From NCBI GenBank assembly GCA_021324775.1, contig JAJPIM010000005.1:1-64000 (forward strand): DNA of 64,000 bases. Reading direction: 5' to 3'. A program made the position numbers and the translations under genes. Numbering within the stretch: the stretch's first letter is position 1; every line of letters starts with the position of its first letter. The stretch comes from Gemmatimonadota bacterium. Its GTDB lineage: Bacteria > Gemmatimonadota > Gemmatimonadetes > Gemmatimonadales > Gemmatimonadaceae. This document shows, piece by piece, positions 49,729 through 58,454 of this stretch. A model generated the notes under the pieces. That model searched no databases. It saw nothing but the letters and a program-made list of their open reading frames with translations, and was not told the origin of the DNA.

Positions 49729-50274
49729 CTACCGGGCGCTGCCGCGAGCGAGCATCGTGATGAAGTCGGACAATCGTTTCGCCTCGGCGGGCGTGAGATC
49801 GTCGGGAATGTTGAGGAGCGTGACCACACTGCCGGGGCGCAGGGGGAATGCCGTCTGATAGGTTCCCGGGGTTGACGGGGGCGTCCGGGGCGAGTCGGTG
49901 AGGTCTTCGCTTGAGTGCTCGATCTCGTCAGCTTGCCGTCTCGCACGCATTGCGGCAGTCGAGCGAGTTTTTGGGCGAAAGTTTCCAGGCTCGTCGCGCC
50001 ACGTGATGAACTGCGCCACAGCCCGGCGGACGCGGCTCCCGTAGGTCTTGAGTGACCCGGGCGTGAAGTCCCGAGCGCGTTTGTTCTCGAACCGCCGTGT
50101 GACCGCGTCGAGATCGAGCTTCCGGACATCGGCCCGTTCCTGGTCAGTCAGTATCGCCAACACTGTCCGGGACGCGACCTGCAGCGCGGTGGCCGTGGCC
50201 GCGGGCATGAGCCCTTTCTCAGCGGCGTGGTCCAGGAACGCGAGGAGCTCGTCAGCCGAGTAGTTGGCTGTCAT
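49729..50274 (-). CDS. Helical protein resembling a recombinase core-binding domain, unknown function
   Basis: A 181-residue cytosolic protein. Residues ~5-95 (ADELLAFLDHAAEKGLMPAA, TATALQVASRTVLAILTDQE, LDLDAVTRRFENKRARDFTP, GSLKTYGSRVRRAVAQF) have the helix pattern and 'F.P.SL..Y.SR...A...F' signature of the SAM-like core-binding domain of tyrosine recombinases, but no catalytic domain follows. The remaining ~85 residues are a linker and a short conserved-looking end (FPLRPGSVVTLLNIPDDLTP, AEAKRLSDFITMLARG). It is divergent from the ATPase gene and shares a palindromic operator with it, so it may be a DNA-binding regulator. Confidence 0.65.
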   Translation of the reverse strand: MTANYSADELLAFLDHAAEKGLMPAATATALQVASRTVLAILTDQERADVRKLDLDAVTRRFENKRARDFTPGSLKTYGSRVRRAVAQFITWRDEPGNFRPKTRSTAAMRARRQADEIEHSSEDLTDSPRTPPSTPGTYQTAFPLRPGSVVTLLNIPDDLTPAEAKRLSDFITMLARGSAR

Positions 50275-50284
50275 AAGTGTCAAG

Positions 50285-50324
50285 TTGACGTTATATTGAC
50301 CCTGTGAGGATAATATAACGTCAA
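50285..50324. promoter_or_regulatory. Perfect 13-bp palindromic operator in a divergent promoter
   Basis: ttgacgttatatt at 50285-50297 and its exact complement at 50312-50324, with a 14-base spacer. It sits between two divergent genes; the right arm ends on the first base of the ATPase ATG. The arms are AT-rich in a GC-rich genome, and gataatata within the right half resembles a -10 box. The layout suggests a dimeric repressor controlling both genes. Confidence 0.75.
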
Positions 50325-51559
50325 TGCCGCCAGACACAACCCCTCTCTACCCGCGCCTCCTCGAGCGCCAGTTGCGCCGCGATCTCGACCTCTACCCGGT
50401 TGTGTCGGTGATGGGGGCTCGCCAGGTGGGGAAAACCACACTCGCGCGCAAGATCGGCGCCGACCGTGGGTTTGCGTATCTCACGCTGGACGATCGGGAG
50501 ATCCGGCGGCAGGCCATGGAAGACCCAGAGGGTCTCCTCGAATCCGTGGCGGCCACGGGTGCGGTGATCGACGAAATCCAGCGGGCGCCCGAGGTGCTGC
50601 TGGCGATGAAGCGCGTTGTCGATCAGGATCAGCGGCCGGGGCGGTTTCTCGTGACCGGATCGAATCAGCCGAGGGTTCGGGTGACGGTCGCGGATTCAAT
50701 GCAGGGTCGCGTGGCATACCGGACCCTTCGGCCGCTCACGATGAGCGAGCAGCGGTATGACGAGGCCGAGCCGATGTGGACGTCATTGTTTTCGCTCGAG
50801 TCGCCGGAACTGATTGCGAACTTGGCGGAGGCGGCGGAGCTGAACCGCGGGTTGAAGTGGCAAGACGCGGTGGCGACGGGTGGCATGCCGCGGGCGCTTG
50901 CGGCTCCGGCGGCTGAGCGCGCGCGGATCCTCGATGACTACACGCGCACATTCGCGAATCGCGACATCCGTGACGTGCTGGGCATCGAGTCGAGCGAGCG
51001 GTTCGAGGTGTTCTTTCGGCTCGTGGCTGCACGGACCGGGTTCGCGCTGAACGTGTCTCGCATCGCGCGGGACCTGGGCATGCCGATCCACACGGTCCGC
51101 CGGTGGATCAATGCCCTCGAGCGCAGTTACATGACAATCGCCGTCCAGCCCTATTCCCGGAATGCGGCGACTCGGCTGGTGCAGTCCCCGAAGCTATTTC
51201 TGGTCGATTCCGGCCTTGCGTTGGCCGCGGCGCGGGAGCCCGTGGCGACTGGATTTCACATGGAGACCTTGGTGGCGAACGCGCTCCATGTGTGGCAGGA
51301 CCAGGGCACCGGACGCGCCGTGCATCACTGGCGGCTTGGCAGCGGACCGGAAGTGGATTTCGTGTTGGAGCATGCGCGATCCGTGGTGCCAATCGAATTG
51401 AAAGTTTCGGACAGGGTCGATCGGCGCGACGCGCGGCACCTGGAGTACTTCCTCGGCGCTTACGGTGAGGCAGCGCGCGGAATCTTGTTGAGCAGCGATC
51501 CTGAAATCCGTCTCGTCGCCGACCGGGTAATCGCCGTTCCGTGGTGGGCACTCCTTTGA
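50324..51559 (+). CDS. AAA_14/DUF4143-family ATPase
   Basis: A 411-residue protein. N-terminal P-loop ATPase: Walker A GARQVGKTTLARKIG, Walker B GAVIDEIQRAP, sensor FLVTGSNQPRV. A middle winged-helix segment follows (VSRIARDLGMPIHTVRRWIN), then the C-terminal DUF4143 domain with a PD-(D/E)xK-like strand pattern (SGPEVDFVLEHA, VVPIELKVS). This family is abundant in accessory regions of bacteria and archaea; its biochemical role is unproven, though the nuclease-like domain suggests DNA processing. Expression should be governed by the palindrome covering its start codon. The near-leaderless spacing leaves no ribosome site outside the operator. Confidence 0.9.
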   Translation: MPPDTTPLYPRLLERQLRRDLDLYPVVSVMGARQVGKTTLARKIGADRGFAYLTLDDREIRRQAMEDPEGLLESVAATGAVIDEIQRAPEVLLAMKRVVDQDQRPGRFLVTGSNQPRVRVTVADSMQGRVAYRTLRPLTMSEQRYDEAEPMWTSLFSLESPELIANLAEAAELNRGLKWQDAVATGGMPRALAAPAAERARILDDYTRTFANRDIRDVLGIESSERFEVFFRLVAARTGFALNVSRIARDLGMPIHTVRRWINALERSYMTIAVQPYSRNAATRLVQSPKLFLVDSGLALAAAREPVATGFHMETLVANALHVWQDQGTGRAVHHWRLGSGPEVDFVLEHARSVVPIELKVSDRVDRRDARHLEYFLGAYGEAARGILLSSDPEIRLVADRVIAVPWWALL

Positions 51560-51724
51560 CTCGGTAAGTGCGCCGGCACTGAAAACGGGGCGCTATGCCT
51601 TCGCCGGCACTCATTTCTGTGGGGAGTGGTCGGATGGGATGGCGGCGCCGGTGGACTGAACGGGAATGGGTGTTGCTGTTGTGATGGGCTATAGAGGAAT
51701 CGGATTCAGCTGATAGGAGCTTCC

Positions 51725-52372
51725 ATGTCCAGGCTACTCGTCCAGAGTTTCTCGATCTCGATCGATGGTTATGGTGCCGGTCCAAACCAGGACCTCGCGA
51801 ATCCCCTGGGCGTGGGCGGTACCGCGCTTCACGGGTGGCTGTTCGCGACGCGCACCTTTCAAAAGCTTCACGGTACGGGAGGGGGTTCGGCCGGCACGGA
51901 CGACGACTTCGCGGCCCGCGGCTTCGCCAACCTCGGCGCGTGGATTCTGGGCCGGAACATGTTCGGGCCGATTCGTGGGCCGTGGCCCGACGATAAGTGG
52001 AAGGGGTGGTGGGGCGACGACCCGGTGTATCACTGTCCCATGTTCGTGCTCACACACTACGCGCGGCCAGCACTCGTCATGAAGGGCGGGACGACATTTC
52101 ACTTCGTCACCGAGGGGATCCAGGTAGCGCTCGATCGGGCGCGCGAGGCGGCCAAGGGGAAAGATGTGCGGCTCGGTGGTGGCGTCGCGACCATTCAGGA
52201 GTACATGCGCGCGGGGCTCATCGACGAGATGCACCTGGCCATCTCGCCGGTGGTCATGGGGTCAGGAGAAGAACTGTTCGCCGGGGTCGATGCGGTGAAG
52301 CTTGGGTTTCGGTGCACCGAGCATGCGGCTGGCGAGGGCGCCATGCATGTGGTGCTGACGAAGCAACGGTAA
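51725..52372 (+). CDS. Dihydrofolate reductase-like protein (RibD C-terminal family)
   Basis: A 215-residue protein with the NADPH-binding RibD_C fold: LLVQSFSISIDGYGAGPNQD, WILGRNMFGPIRGPW, MFVLTHYARPALVMKGGTTF, HFVTEGIQVALDRAREAAKG, VRLGGGVATIQEYMRAGLID, EMHLAISPVVMGSGEELFAG. This stand-alone group ('dihydrofolate reductase family') is a set of reductases of unknown substrate, often horizontally acquired. ggagct six bases before the ATG may be the ribosome site. Single gene. Confidence 0.9.
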   Translation: MSRLLVQSFSISIDGYGAGPNQDLANPLGVGGTALHGWLFATRTFQKLHGTGGGSAGTDDDFAARGFANLGAWILGRNMFGPIRGPWPDDKWKGWWGDDPVYHCPMFVLTHYARPALVMKGGTTFHFVTEGIQVALDRAREAAKGKDVRLGGGVATIQEYMRAGLIDEMHLAISPVVMGSGEELFAGVDAVKLGFRCTEHAAGEGAMHVVLTKQR

Positions 52373-52460
52373 GTCCATTGGCGGCGCGATTGCAGCCTGC
52401 CCCACCAGGCTGAAAGTTTGTCGGGGGGCCGGGGCGGCGGTGGGACGGCGAGGACGGATC

Positions 52461-52517
52461 GGTGTGGGCCGTTGCCCAATAGGGCGACCTGCGGTTCTCG
52501 AACGGCCCCCGCTGCGT
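52461..52517. repeat. Palindromic repeat, type C
   Basis: gtgtgggccgttgcccaata gggcgacctgcggttctcga acggcccccgctgcg. Confidence 0.85.
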
Positions 52518-52552
52518 TGACCACTGGCCCGGGTGGAACGGCAACCACGACT

Positions 52553-52583
52553 TTCCCGGGCCGGTCGCGACCGGCCCCTACCA
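52553..52583. repeat. Palindromic repeat, type B
   Basis: ttcccgggccggtcgcgacc ggcccctaccag, perfect arms. Confidence 0.85.
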
Positions 52584-52849
52584 GATCATCTTGCGTTGCG
52601 GATCAACCGGATGGCCGTGCGCCGTGGATCGCCGTGTTCAGTTCCGGGACGCGGCGTCCCATCACCATACAGTCTCGAGACGATCGTCGCACCTAAACTC
52701 CGCAATCCGTTCCACTTAGGGCCCGGATTGGGCTGGCCGGAGGGTTGCCTCTCGAGACTGCTCGCGCCGGATGTGCGGGGATCGGCTCCATCTCTCCGCT
52801 GACGACCGGCCAGCACATGGCACGGACGAACTCTCACGGTGCACTTCCA

Positions 52850-55345
52850 ATGGGAAATCTGCTGCGCGATCTACGGTACGGGGTTCGGACATTGTCGCGG
52901 AGTCCGGGGTTTGCCGTGGTCGCGATCCTGTCGCTCGCGCTCGGCATCGGCGCCAACACCGCGATCTTCGAGCTGCTCGACTCGGTGCGGATGCGGTCAC
53001 TGCCGGTCCCCGAAGCGCAGCGTCTGGTGGAGGTGCGCCTGTCGAAGACGGACAAGCTGCGGGGCAGCGTGCAGAGTTGGGACGCCGATTTCACGTACCC
53101 GCTCTGGGAGGCGCTCCGCGACCATGTTCCCGCCGCCATCCCAGGCGTCCTGGCGTGGGCAGGCGACGACTTCAACGTCGCGCCGGCAGGTTCGATACGG
53201 CACGCCCACGGCCTCTGGGTGAGCGGCGACTTCTTCACCGTGCTGGGTGTCCAGGCTGTCATTGGCCGAGTGTTCGGTGCCGGCGATGATCGCCGCGGCT
53301 GCGGATTGCCCGGGGCGGTGGTGAGCGACGCGTTCTGGCAGCGGGAGCTCGGCGGTGAGCGCAGCGCCATCGGCCGGATGATCACGATCGACGGACATCC
53401 CGTTCCCGTGATCGGCGTGACCCCCGCGTCATTTACCGGACTCGAGGTGGGCGCCCCATTCGATGTCGCACTCCCGCTCTGCTCGCAACCGCTGCTTGGC
53501 ACCCGGTACAGCCTTCTCGATGATGGCACGATTTGGTGGCTCACCGTGATGGCGCGCCTCAGGGCCGACGCGACCGTGGCTCAGGCGTCGTCGGAGTTGG
53601 CGACGATCTCGCCGCAGATCTTCGCGGCGACGTTGCCGAAGAGCTACCCTCGTGAAAACATCCCCGACTATCTCGGACTCACACTCATCGCGCACCCGGC
53701 GGGCACCGGCGTGTCGTCACTCCGAGACCAGTACGGCGATCCCCTCTGGTTGATGCTGGCGACTGCGGGATTGGTGCTGCTCATCGCGTGCACCAACCTC
53801 GCGAACCTGAGCCTGGCGCGCGCGACCGCGCGGGAGCGTGAGCTTGCGGTGCGACTGGCGATCGGGGCGTCGCGCGGGCGTCTCATCCAACAGCTCACGG
53901 CAGAGGGTGTGTTGCTCGCCGCGGCCGGCGCAGGGATCGGGCTGTGGCTCGCGGGCGTCTTAGGACGGGTGCTCGTGTCGCTTCTCATTACGCAGGGGAA
54001 CGACGTATTTCTCGATCTGCGGGCCGACTGGCGCGTGCTGCTATTCACGGTGGGAGTCGCGACCCTCACGTGTGTCGCGTTCGGGTGGGCACCCGCGTGG
54101 CGGGCGAGCAGTGTGTCGCCCAGTGCGACATTGTCGGCAGGAGGTCGCAGCGTGACCGATTGGAAGGGGATTGCGGTTCGGCGAGCGCTGGTGGGCGTGC
54201 AAGTGGCGCTCGCGCTCGCGCTGTTGTACGGTGGCGTGCTGTTTTCGCGGACCTTGTACAATCTCGTGACCGTCGATCCTGGGTTTCGGGCGGATGGCAT
54301 AGTGTTGGCGGACGTGGACCTGACCGACGTACCGATCCCGAGAGAGCAGCGGGTGGCGTACAAGCAGGAGTTACTCGACCGGATCCGGGCGACGCCGGGA
54401 GTCGAAGCCAGCGCGGACGTGCGATTCTTGCCGATGGGTGGCGCTGGGGGCAGCAACATATTCTGGGCGGATGGCGCGGACTCGCGGACGGGGGCGAATG
54501 TCGGCGTCAATTGGGTGAGCCGGGACTATTTCAAGACGATGAAGACCTCCTTCGTGGCGGGCCGGGATTTCGATCGGCGGGACACCCCGGCTTCAGTGCC
54601 GGTCGTGATCGTAAACCGGGCGTTCGCGCGTCTGTTGGGGTTGGCGAATCCAGTGGGTACGCGCGTGCGGCGGGAGGCGACGCCATCCGATTCGGAAATG
54701 AGCTTCGACGTCGTGGGATTGGTCGGCGATACGCGGTACCGGGATCTGCATCAGGGGAACGTGCCGATCGTGTACTTCGCGACATCGCAGGATGCGCGGT
54801 TCACGAACTCGTATGTCCATCTCGTGGTTCGGTCGAACTCACAGGTGGCGGCGACGACGTCGGCCATCCGCGACCGCGTGCACGAACTGAGTCCGATCGC
54901 GACGACCGAGTTCTACGAGTATCCGGTGGTGATACGGGACGGGTTGATGCGGGAGCGGCTCGTGGCGTCGCTGTCGGGATTCTTTGGCGTTTTGGCGGCT
55001 TTGCTGGCGACGATCGGGTTGTATGGGATGATGTCGTACCAAGTGTCGCGGCGCACGAATGAGATCGGGATCCGGATGACGTTAGGGGCCGATCCGCGAG
55101 AGATTGTGCGGATGGTGTTGCGGGAGGCGGGGCGGGTGTTTGGGGCTGGTGTGGGGGTCGGCGTGGTGATCTCGCTCGTTGGGGCGACGGCGGTGCGCGC
55201 GATGGTGTATGGTGTGCGGCCGTTCGATTTGCTGACGCTGGTGACGGTCGTGACGCTGCTCGGTGCTGCGGGCGTAGCGGCGAGCTATCTGCCGGCGCGG
55301 CGGGCATCGAGGCTCGATCCGGCGGCCGCGTTGAGAGAGGGGTAG
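52850..55345 (+). CDS. ADOP-type ABC permease (FtsX/MacB-like, duplicated)
   Basis: An 831-residue inner-membrane protein. It begins with the ADOP signature LLRDLRYGVRTLSRSPGFAV and VAILSLALGIGANTAIF (first helix), then a periplasmic MacB_PCD domain, three helices (LMLATAGLVLLIACTNLANL, VLLAAAGAGIGLWLAGVLGR, WRVLLFTVGVATLTCVAFGW), a second MacB_PCD region (VRRALVGVQVALALALLYGG to VVGLVGDTRYRDLHQG) and three more helices ending SYLPARRASRLDPAAALREG. ADOP proteins are common in Acidobacteria and relatives and are usually 'orphan', with no ATPase next to them, as here. Substrate unknown; export of peptides or lipids is plausible. ATG 52850 is chosen over 52817. Confidence 0.92.
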   Translation: MGNLLRDLRYGVRTLSRSPGFAVVAILSLALGIGANTAIFELLDSVRMRSLPVPEAQRLVEVRLSKTDKLRGSVQSWDADFTYPLWEALRDHVPAAIPGVLAWAGDDFNVAPAGSIRHAHGLWVSGDFFTVLGVQAVIGRVFGAGDDRRGCGLPGAVVSDAFWQRELGGERSAIGRMITIDGHPVPVIGVTPASFTGLEVGAPFDVALPLCSQPLLGTRYSLLDDGTIWWLTVMARLRADATVAQASSELATISPQIFAATLPKSYPRENIPDYLGLTLIAHPAGTGVSSLRDQYGDPLWLMLATAGLVLLIACTNLANLSLARATARERELAVRLAIGASRGRLIQQLTAEGVLLAAAGAGIGLWLAGVLGRVLVSLLITQGNDVFLDLRADWRVLLFTVGVATLTCVAFGWAPAWRASSVSPSATLSAGGRSVTDWKGIAVRRALVGVQVALALALLYGGVLFSRTLYNLVTVDPGFRADGIVLADVDLTDVPIPREQRVAYKQELLDRIRATPGVEASADVRFLPMGGAGGSNIFWADGADSRTGANVGVNWVSRDYFKTMKTSFVAGRDFDRRDTPASVPVVIVNRAFARLLGLANPVGTRVRREATPSDSEMSFDVVGLVGDTRYRDLHQGNVPIVYFATSQDARFTNSYVHLVVRSNSQVAATTSAIRDRVHELSPIATTEFYEYPVVIRDGLMRERLVASLSGFFGVLAALLATIGLYGMMSYQVSRRTNEIGIRMTLGADPREIVRMVLREAGRVFGAGVGVGVVISLVGATAVRAMVYGVRPFDLLTLVTVVTLLGAAGVAASYLPARRASRLDPAAALREG

Positions 55346-55631
55346 TCTAAGTCGTCCTTGTTGGCCGGTACCCCGATGGCCACTTGGTGGCCTGGCGGGA
55401 TGCTGGGCTAGACTCGACGCTGTGGCACGGTCGTCGCCCAGTAGCAAAGTCGCTTTCACCCGTCTCGCCCCTGTCCGATCCACCGCTCTTAGAACGACCC
55501 TCAATGAGATAGAAACACGCTGCGCATTTTCGCGGGTCGCACCGTGTAGACGCTGGTATCGTCCGGCCGCCTGTTGGATCTCCGAGCATGTGTCCAAACG
55601 GGATGAGCTCCAACCCATATTTCTCTCGAGA

Positions 55632-56672
55632 CTATCTCTCCGGGATACGGTTAACCATCTGCCAAACGAAACTGGACCGACCGACGGCATCACCATGATT
55701 GACGAGCTGTTGCTGGACCAGTTGGCTAACAGCTGCCGCAAAATCACCGCGGCGTCCGACAGGATAGCCGTTGAAACGACCGTCCACCATTAGCGGCGGC
55801 GTCAAGAAGTGTGGCGCACCAGATAACGCGGTGAATTCCCTCGGAGCAATTAGCTCGGCCAGAGTAAAGATCCACCGTAGCAAGTTTAGAAAGCTCTCGG
55901 AACAGAAGGGAAATGCTAAGACAATCGGTGAATCGTATATGAACTTGGCAGGTCTTTGGACTTCTGGACGGCTAGGAAGAGCCAAGTATAGCAGCGGCTG
56001 ATCGTCCGCTGCGAAGTATAGGCGTAAGTCGGACGTAACTACTCCATAGTGCTGCGAAAGGACGCGATAGTCTCTTAGTTGCCGTCCGCCGCGCTCCCAA
56101 TAATCAACGATACAGCCGCAAACCTTCGCCGGAATTCCTCGAAGGCTGGCTTTCTTGAGTCGCTCCACGGCGGTACGCAGGCTGTCCGGTGGGTTCTTGA
56201 GGCCAAATATTCTTGAGACATAGCCCAAGGCACCATCCTGCGAGCGCACTGCCGCCTCGAGGAAAGTATCAATTGCAAAATTGACGGCATACGCCTCCTC
56301 ATCATTCAGGATCATCTCTATCTGACCGGGCTTACTTGGTCCCCTACTGATACGACTTTGCGCAAGATTGGCTTGTGCGGCCTCAAGTTGGCACAACGCA
56401 TCAAATGCCGCCGCCAGCGCGTGCGGAAACTGAAAGAGGTTCAACTCACAGGTTTCCGCCAGGCTCCAAATGGAAAGCATCGCAGATCCAGGTAGCGATT
56501 TCACTGCTTCCCGATGTGGTTGATGCCGTAGTCGTATCAATTGACGTAACGCACAGATCGGCGGCAAATTGAAAACGTCTTTGACACAAAACCCGGGTGC
56601 AGCGTCTGGCATCGCGCCTCCACCATAGGGTTCTATCGTCTGATAGGCTGTAAGTACAGTACTGCCTCGCAT
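55632..56672 (-). CDS. Unknown protein with a HEPN-like motif, third gene of an XRE-ImmA/PIN operon
   Basis: A 346-residue protein, no recognised family. The middle part is helical (LAAAFDALCQLEAAQANLAQ, AYAVNFAIDTFLEAAVRSQD, SLRTAVERLKKASLRGIPAK) and contains LRDYRVLSQHYGVV, whose R-VLSQ-H spacing fits the R-x4-6-H motif of HEPN ribonucleases and their relatives. The C-terminal half is beta-rich (LRLYFAADDQPLLYLALP) then helical. It starts one base after the PIN gene's stop, so the genes are co-transcribed. Codon use is AT-richer than the window average. HEPN membership is a motif-level guess. Confidence 0.6.
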   Translation of the reverse strand: MRGSTVLTAYQTIEPYGGGAMPDAAPGFCVKDVFNLPPICALRQLIRLRHQPHREAVKSLPGSAMLSIWSLAETCELNLFQFPHALAAAFDALCQLEAAQANLAQSRISRGPSKPGQIEMILNDEEAYAVNFAIDTFLEAAVRSQDGALGYVSRIFGLKNPPDSLRTAVERLKKASLRGIPAKVCGCIVDYWERGGRQLRDYRVLSQHYGVVTSDLRLYFAADDQPLLYLALPSRPEVQRPAKFIYDSPIVLAFPFCSESFLNLLRWIFTLAELIAPREFTALSGAPHFLTPPLMVDGRFNGYPVGRRGDFAAAVSQLVQQQLVNHGDAVGRSSFVWQMVNRIPER

Positions 56673-56673
56673 G

Positions 56674-57183
56674 TCATATCAGCCTGTCGTATGATGTGAA
56701 CCCCTTGATGACAAATCGGTGTGAGGCAAGAACAGCCATGTCCGAATCCGCATCCGCGACGGAGATGGCGCCGCTTTTTATGGCAAGGACGTAAATGTCT
56801 GGTGTGGTCAGTAGTCGGCTGGGGCCGAGCCGATCTAGAACAGCTCGACGAAATGCTCTCCTTTCGTCGGATGCGACAGACCAACTGTTCAGAACAGCAA
56901 GCGCGAGGCAGGCCGATTCGCCAAGGCCCATGGAAACCCGAAGTTGCCCGAAGAGGGTCAACCCGATGGGGTCGGTCAGAATGGCGACGCTAACTGTGCC
57001 GTTTGATATTGCGTTAGAAAGGTGAACTGGCTGGTCGTCCGACTTGATTTCAGCGACAACTGCGTCTGGAACGACAAATCGATGACCCGGCAGAACGCCC
57101 AACAGGCCGAGCCTACCGGTGTGAATAAGGTTGATCAGAAGGTTTGCATCGGCCGCTACAACGACGAGTGGAGTTGCACTCAC
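56674..57183 (-). CDS. PIN-domain nuclease-like protein
   Basis: A 169-residue protein. PIN-fold acidic residues are visible in order: VVAADANLLINLIHTGRLGL (Asp), FVVPDAVVAEI (Glu), MGLGESACLALAVLN (Glu) and VASDERRAFRRAV (Asp). PIN proteins are metal-dependent ribonucleases, often the toxin of toxin-antitoxin pairs. Its ATG overlaps the end of the XRE-ImmA gene by four bases (tight coupling), so that protein is the likely antitoxin or regulator. Three-gene operon in AT-richer DNA. Confidence 0.85.
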   Translation of the reverse strand: MSATPLVVVAADANLLINLIHTGRLGLLGVLPGHRFVVPDAVVAEIKSDDQPVHLSNAISNGTVSVAILTDPIGLTLFGQLRVSMGLGESACLALAVLNSWSVASDERRAFRRAVLDRLGPSRLLTTPDIYVLAIKSGAISVADADSDMAVLASHRFVIKGFTSYDRLI

Positions 57184-58454
57184 CCGACCTCGCGAAGCTG
57201 CACTGGTTCGTCGTCGTCGTCTGATACTCCCGCGGCCGCCTGCAACGCGGTCAGGTCGCTCTCTGATAGCCCGACGAGCTCCCCTAACTCTACAAACCGG
57301 CCGCGTGAAATCAGGGAGCGCCTGTAGGCCTCAAGCGCCGTCGCCAGAAAATGCCGCTTGAATGCTGACGTACCTTGTGGCGCGTCATTGGGCGGCGGCG
57401 CCCGAAGTACATTATCCATTTCTTCCAGATACCGGCTTTGCTCACGCTCCCGAAGAGCATCTAGTTCTGGGTTCGATATTAGCCGAAGGTTCTTCAAACG
57501 ATAGATCATTGCCATCCGACTGACCTTGAAATGATCAGCGGCACGGATGACATCGTAACCCTGAACATCTTGACTCTTGGAGGGCGCCCGCCCCTCGACT
57601 CGGACAGGCGGCTCAACGTCATCGCCGTAGACCTCAGACAGCTCACGGCTGTTGAATCCCTTTCCGAGCCGATGAAACGCCTCCCGAACACCATCGGACG
57701 GCATTAAGAACGACGCAGCGAATGCATTTGCTCGAATCTCAATCAGATCATCACGATTTTCTAGCTTGCTGATGGCGCCCCCACGAGAACGATCCATTAG
57801 CACGTGGGCGTACTCATGAGCGAAGGAAAAACGGTGGCGAGTCGCGGGATGATTTGAGTTAACTACGACCAGTGGCCCAAAACCACGTCCCTGCAGCGTG
57901 AGCCCCGAGACGTCGTCGCTGAGCGATTCAAGGGCGGTCCGGACGCCCTGAGATTCCAACAAATCTGAAATGCTCGGAATCGGCGCCCTGCCAAGCCCGA
58001 GTCTCGCACGCTCTTCCTCTCCCGCGTGCTCGCCTTGCTGAATTGCCACCCAGCGCGCAGACGGCAAAGGTGCCTCGTTGACTGCCACCGTACACAGTTT
58101 CTGAGGAAAACCAAGTAGGTTTTCCAGTTCCGTGAGTGCCCGCGCCTTATTCCACCACGAGGTCAGAGCAGACCTCATCTCGGACGTTAGGCCTACGCCG
58201 GTCTGCGCGCGAAAAAATGCCCGCAGAGCGTTGTTGCCATCGACATTCGCGGACAAAAGGTCGCGAATGTCTTGCCCGAAGAACGAGGCCAGGCGATCCA
58301 GCTCAAGGCTTGAGACAGCCCGGTTGCCAGCCTCGATCTGGGCGACCGTGGATCGCGACAGAGACAGGTATTGCGCCACCTCCTCCTGCGTCATTGCCAA
58401 TGCCTCCCGCGCAACACGAAGGCGTTGTCCGAGCTCCTTTTGCGTCAAGGCCAT
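57180..58454 (-). CDS. XRE-family regulator fused to an ImmA/IrrE metallopeptidase
   Basis: A 424-residue protein. N-terminal XRE helix-turn-helix (~residues 8-65: LRVAREALAMTQEEVAQYLS, LSRSTVAQIEAGNRAVSSLE). The middle carries an ImmA/IrrE (COG2856) domain with the zinc motif RFSFAHEYAHVLMDR (HExxH) and the third-ligand region IEIRANAFAASFLMP. The C-terminal ~130 residues are helical and probably bind a partner. Such fusions repress their own operon and are relieved when a signal triggers proteolysis; in known cases (ImmA-ImmR, IrrE-DdrO) the signal is DNA damage. First gene of the operon with the PIN and unknown genes, in AT-richer DNA. Confidence 0.9.
   Translation of the reverse strand: MALTQKELGQRLRVAREALAMTQEEVAQYLSLSRSTVAQIEAGNRAVSSLELDRLASFFGQDIRDLLSANVDGNNALRAFFRAQTGVGLTSEMRSALTSWWNKARALTELENLLGFPQKLCTVAVNEAPLPSARWVAIQQGEHAGEEERARLGLGRAPIPSISDLLESQGVRTALESLSDDVSGLTLQGRGFGPLVVVNSNHPATRHRFSFAHEYAHVLMDRSRGGAISKLENRDDLIEIRANAFAASFLMPSDGVREAFHRLGKGFNSRELSEVYGDDVEPPVRVEGRAPSKSQDVQGYDVIRAADHFKVSRMAMIYRLKNLRLISNPELDALREREQSRYLEEMDNVLRAPPPNDAPQGTSAFKRHFLATALEAYRRSLISRGRFVELGELVGLSESDLTALQAAAGVSDDDDEPVQLREVG

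Larger units (their letters stand above)
52373..52849. other. Interval before the ADOP permease, with a full mosaic repeat unit
   Basis: 52420-52583 contains the complete arrangement: gacggcgaggacggatcggt, type C (52461-52517), spacer with ccactggcccgggtggaacg and gcaaccac, type B (52553-52583). The remaining ~260 bases are probably the promoter region of the permease gene. Confidence 0.75.

Noticed and set aside
55346-55631. Possible gene after the ADOP permease on the plus strand
   Set aside because: The open frame has no motif or ribosome site; it lies at the transition to AT-richer DNA. Only a small hairpin (ggccac, ttg, gtggcc near 55378) is visible.
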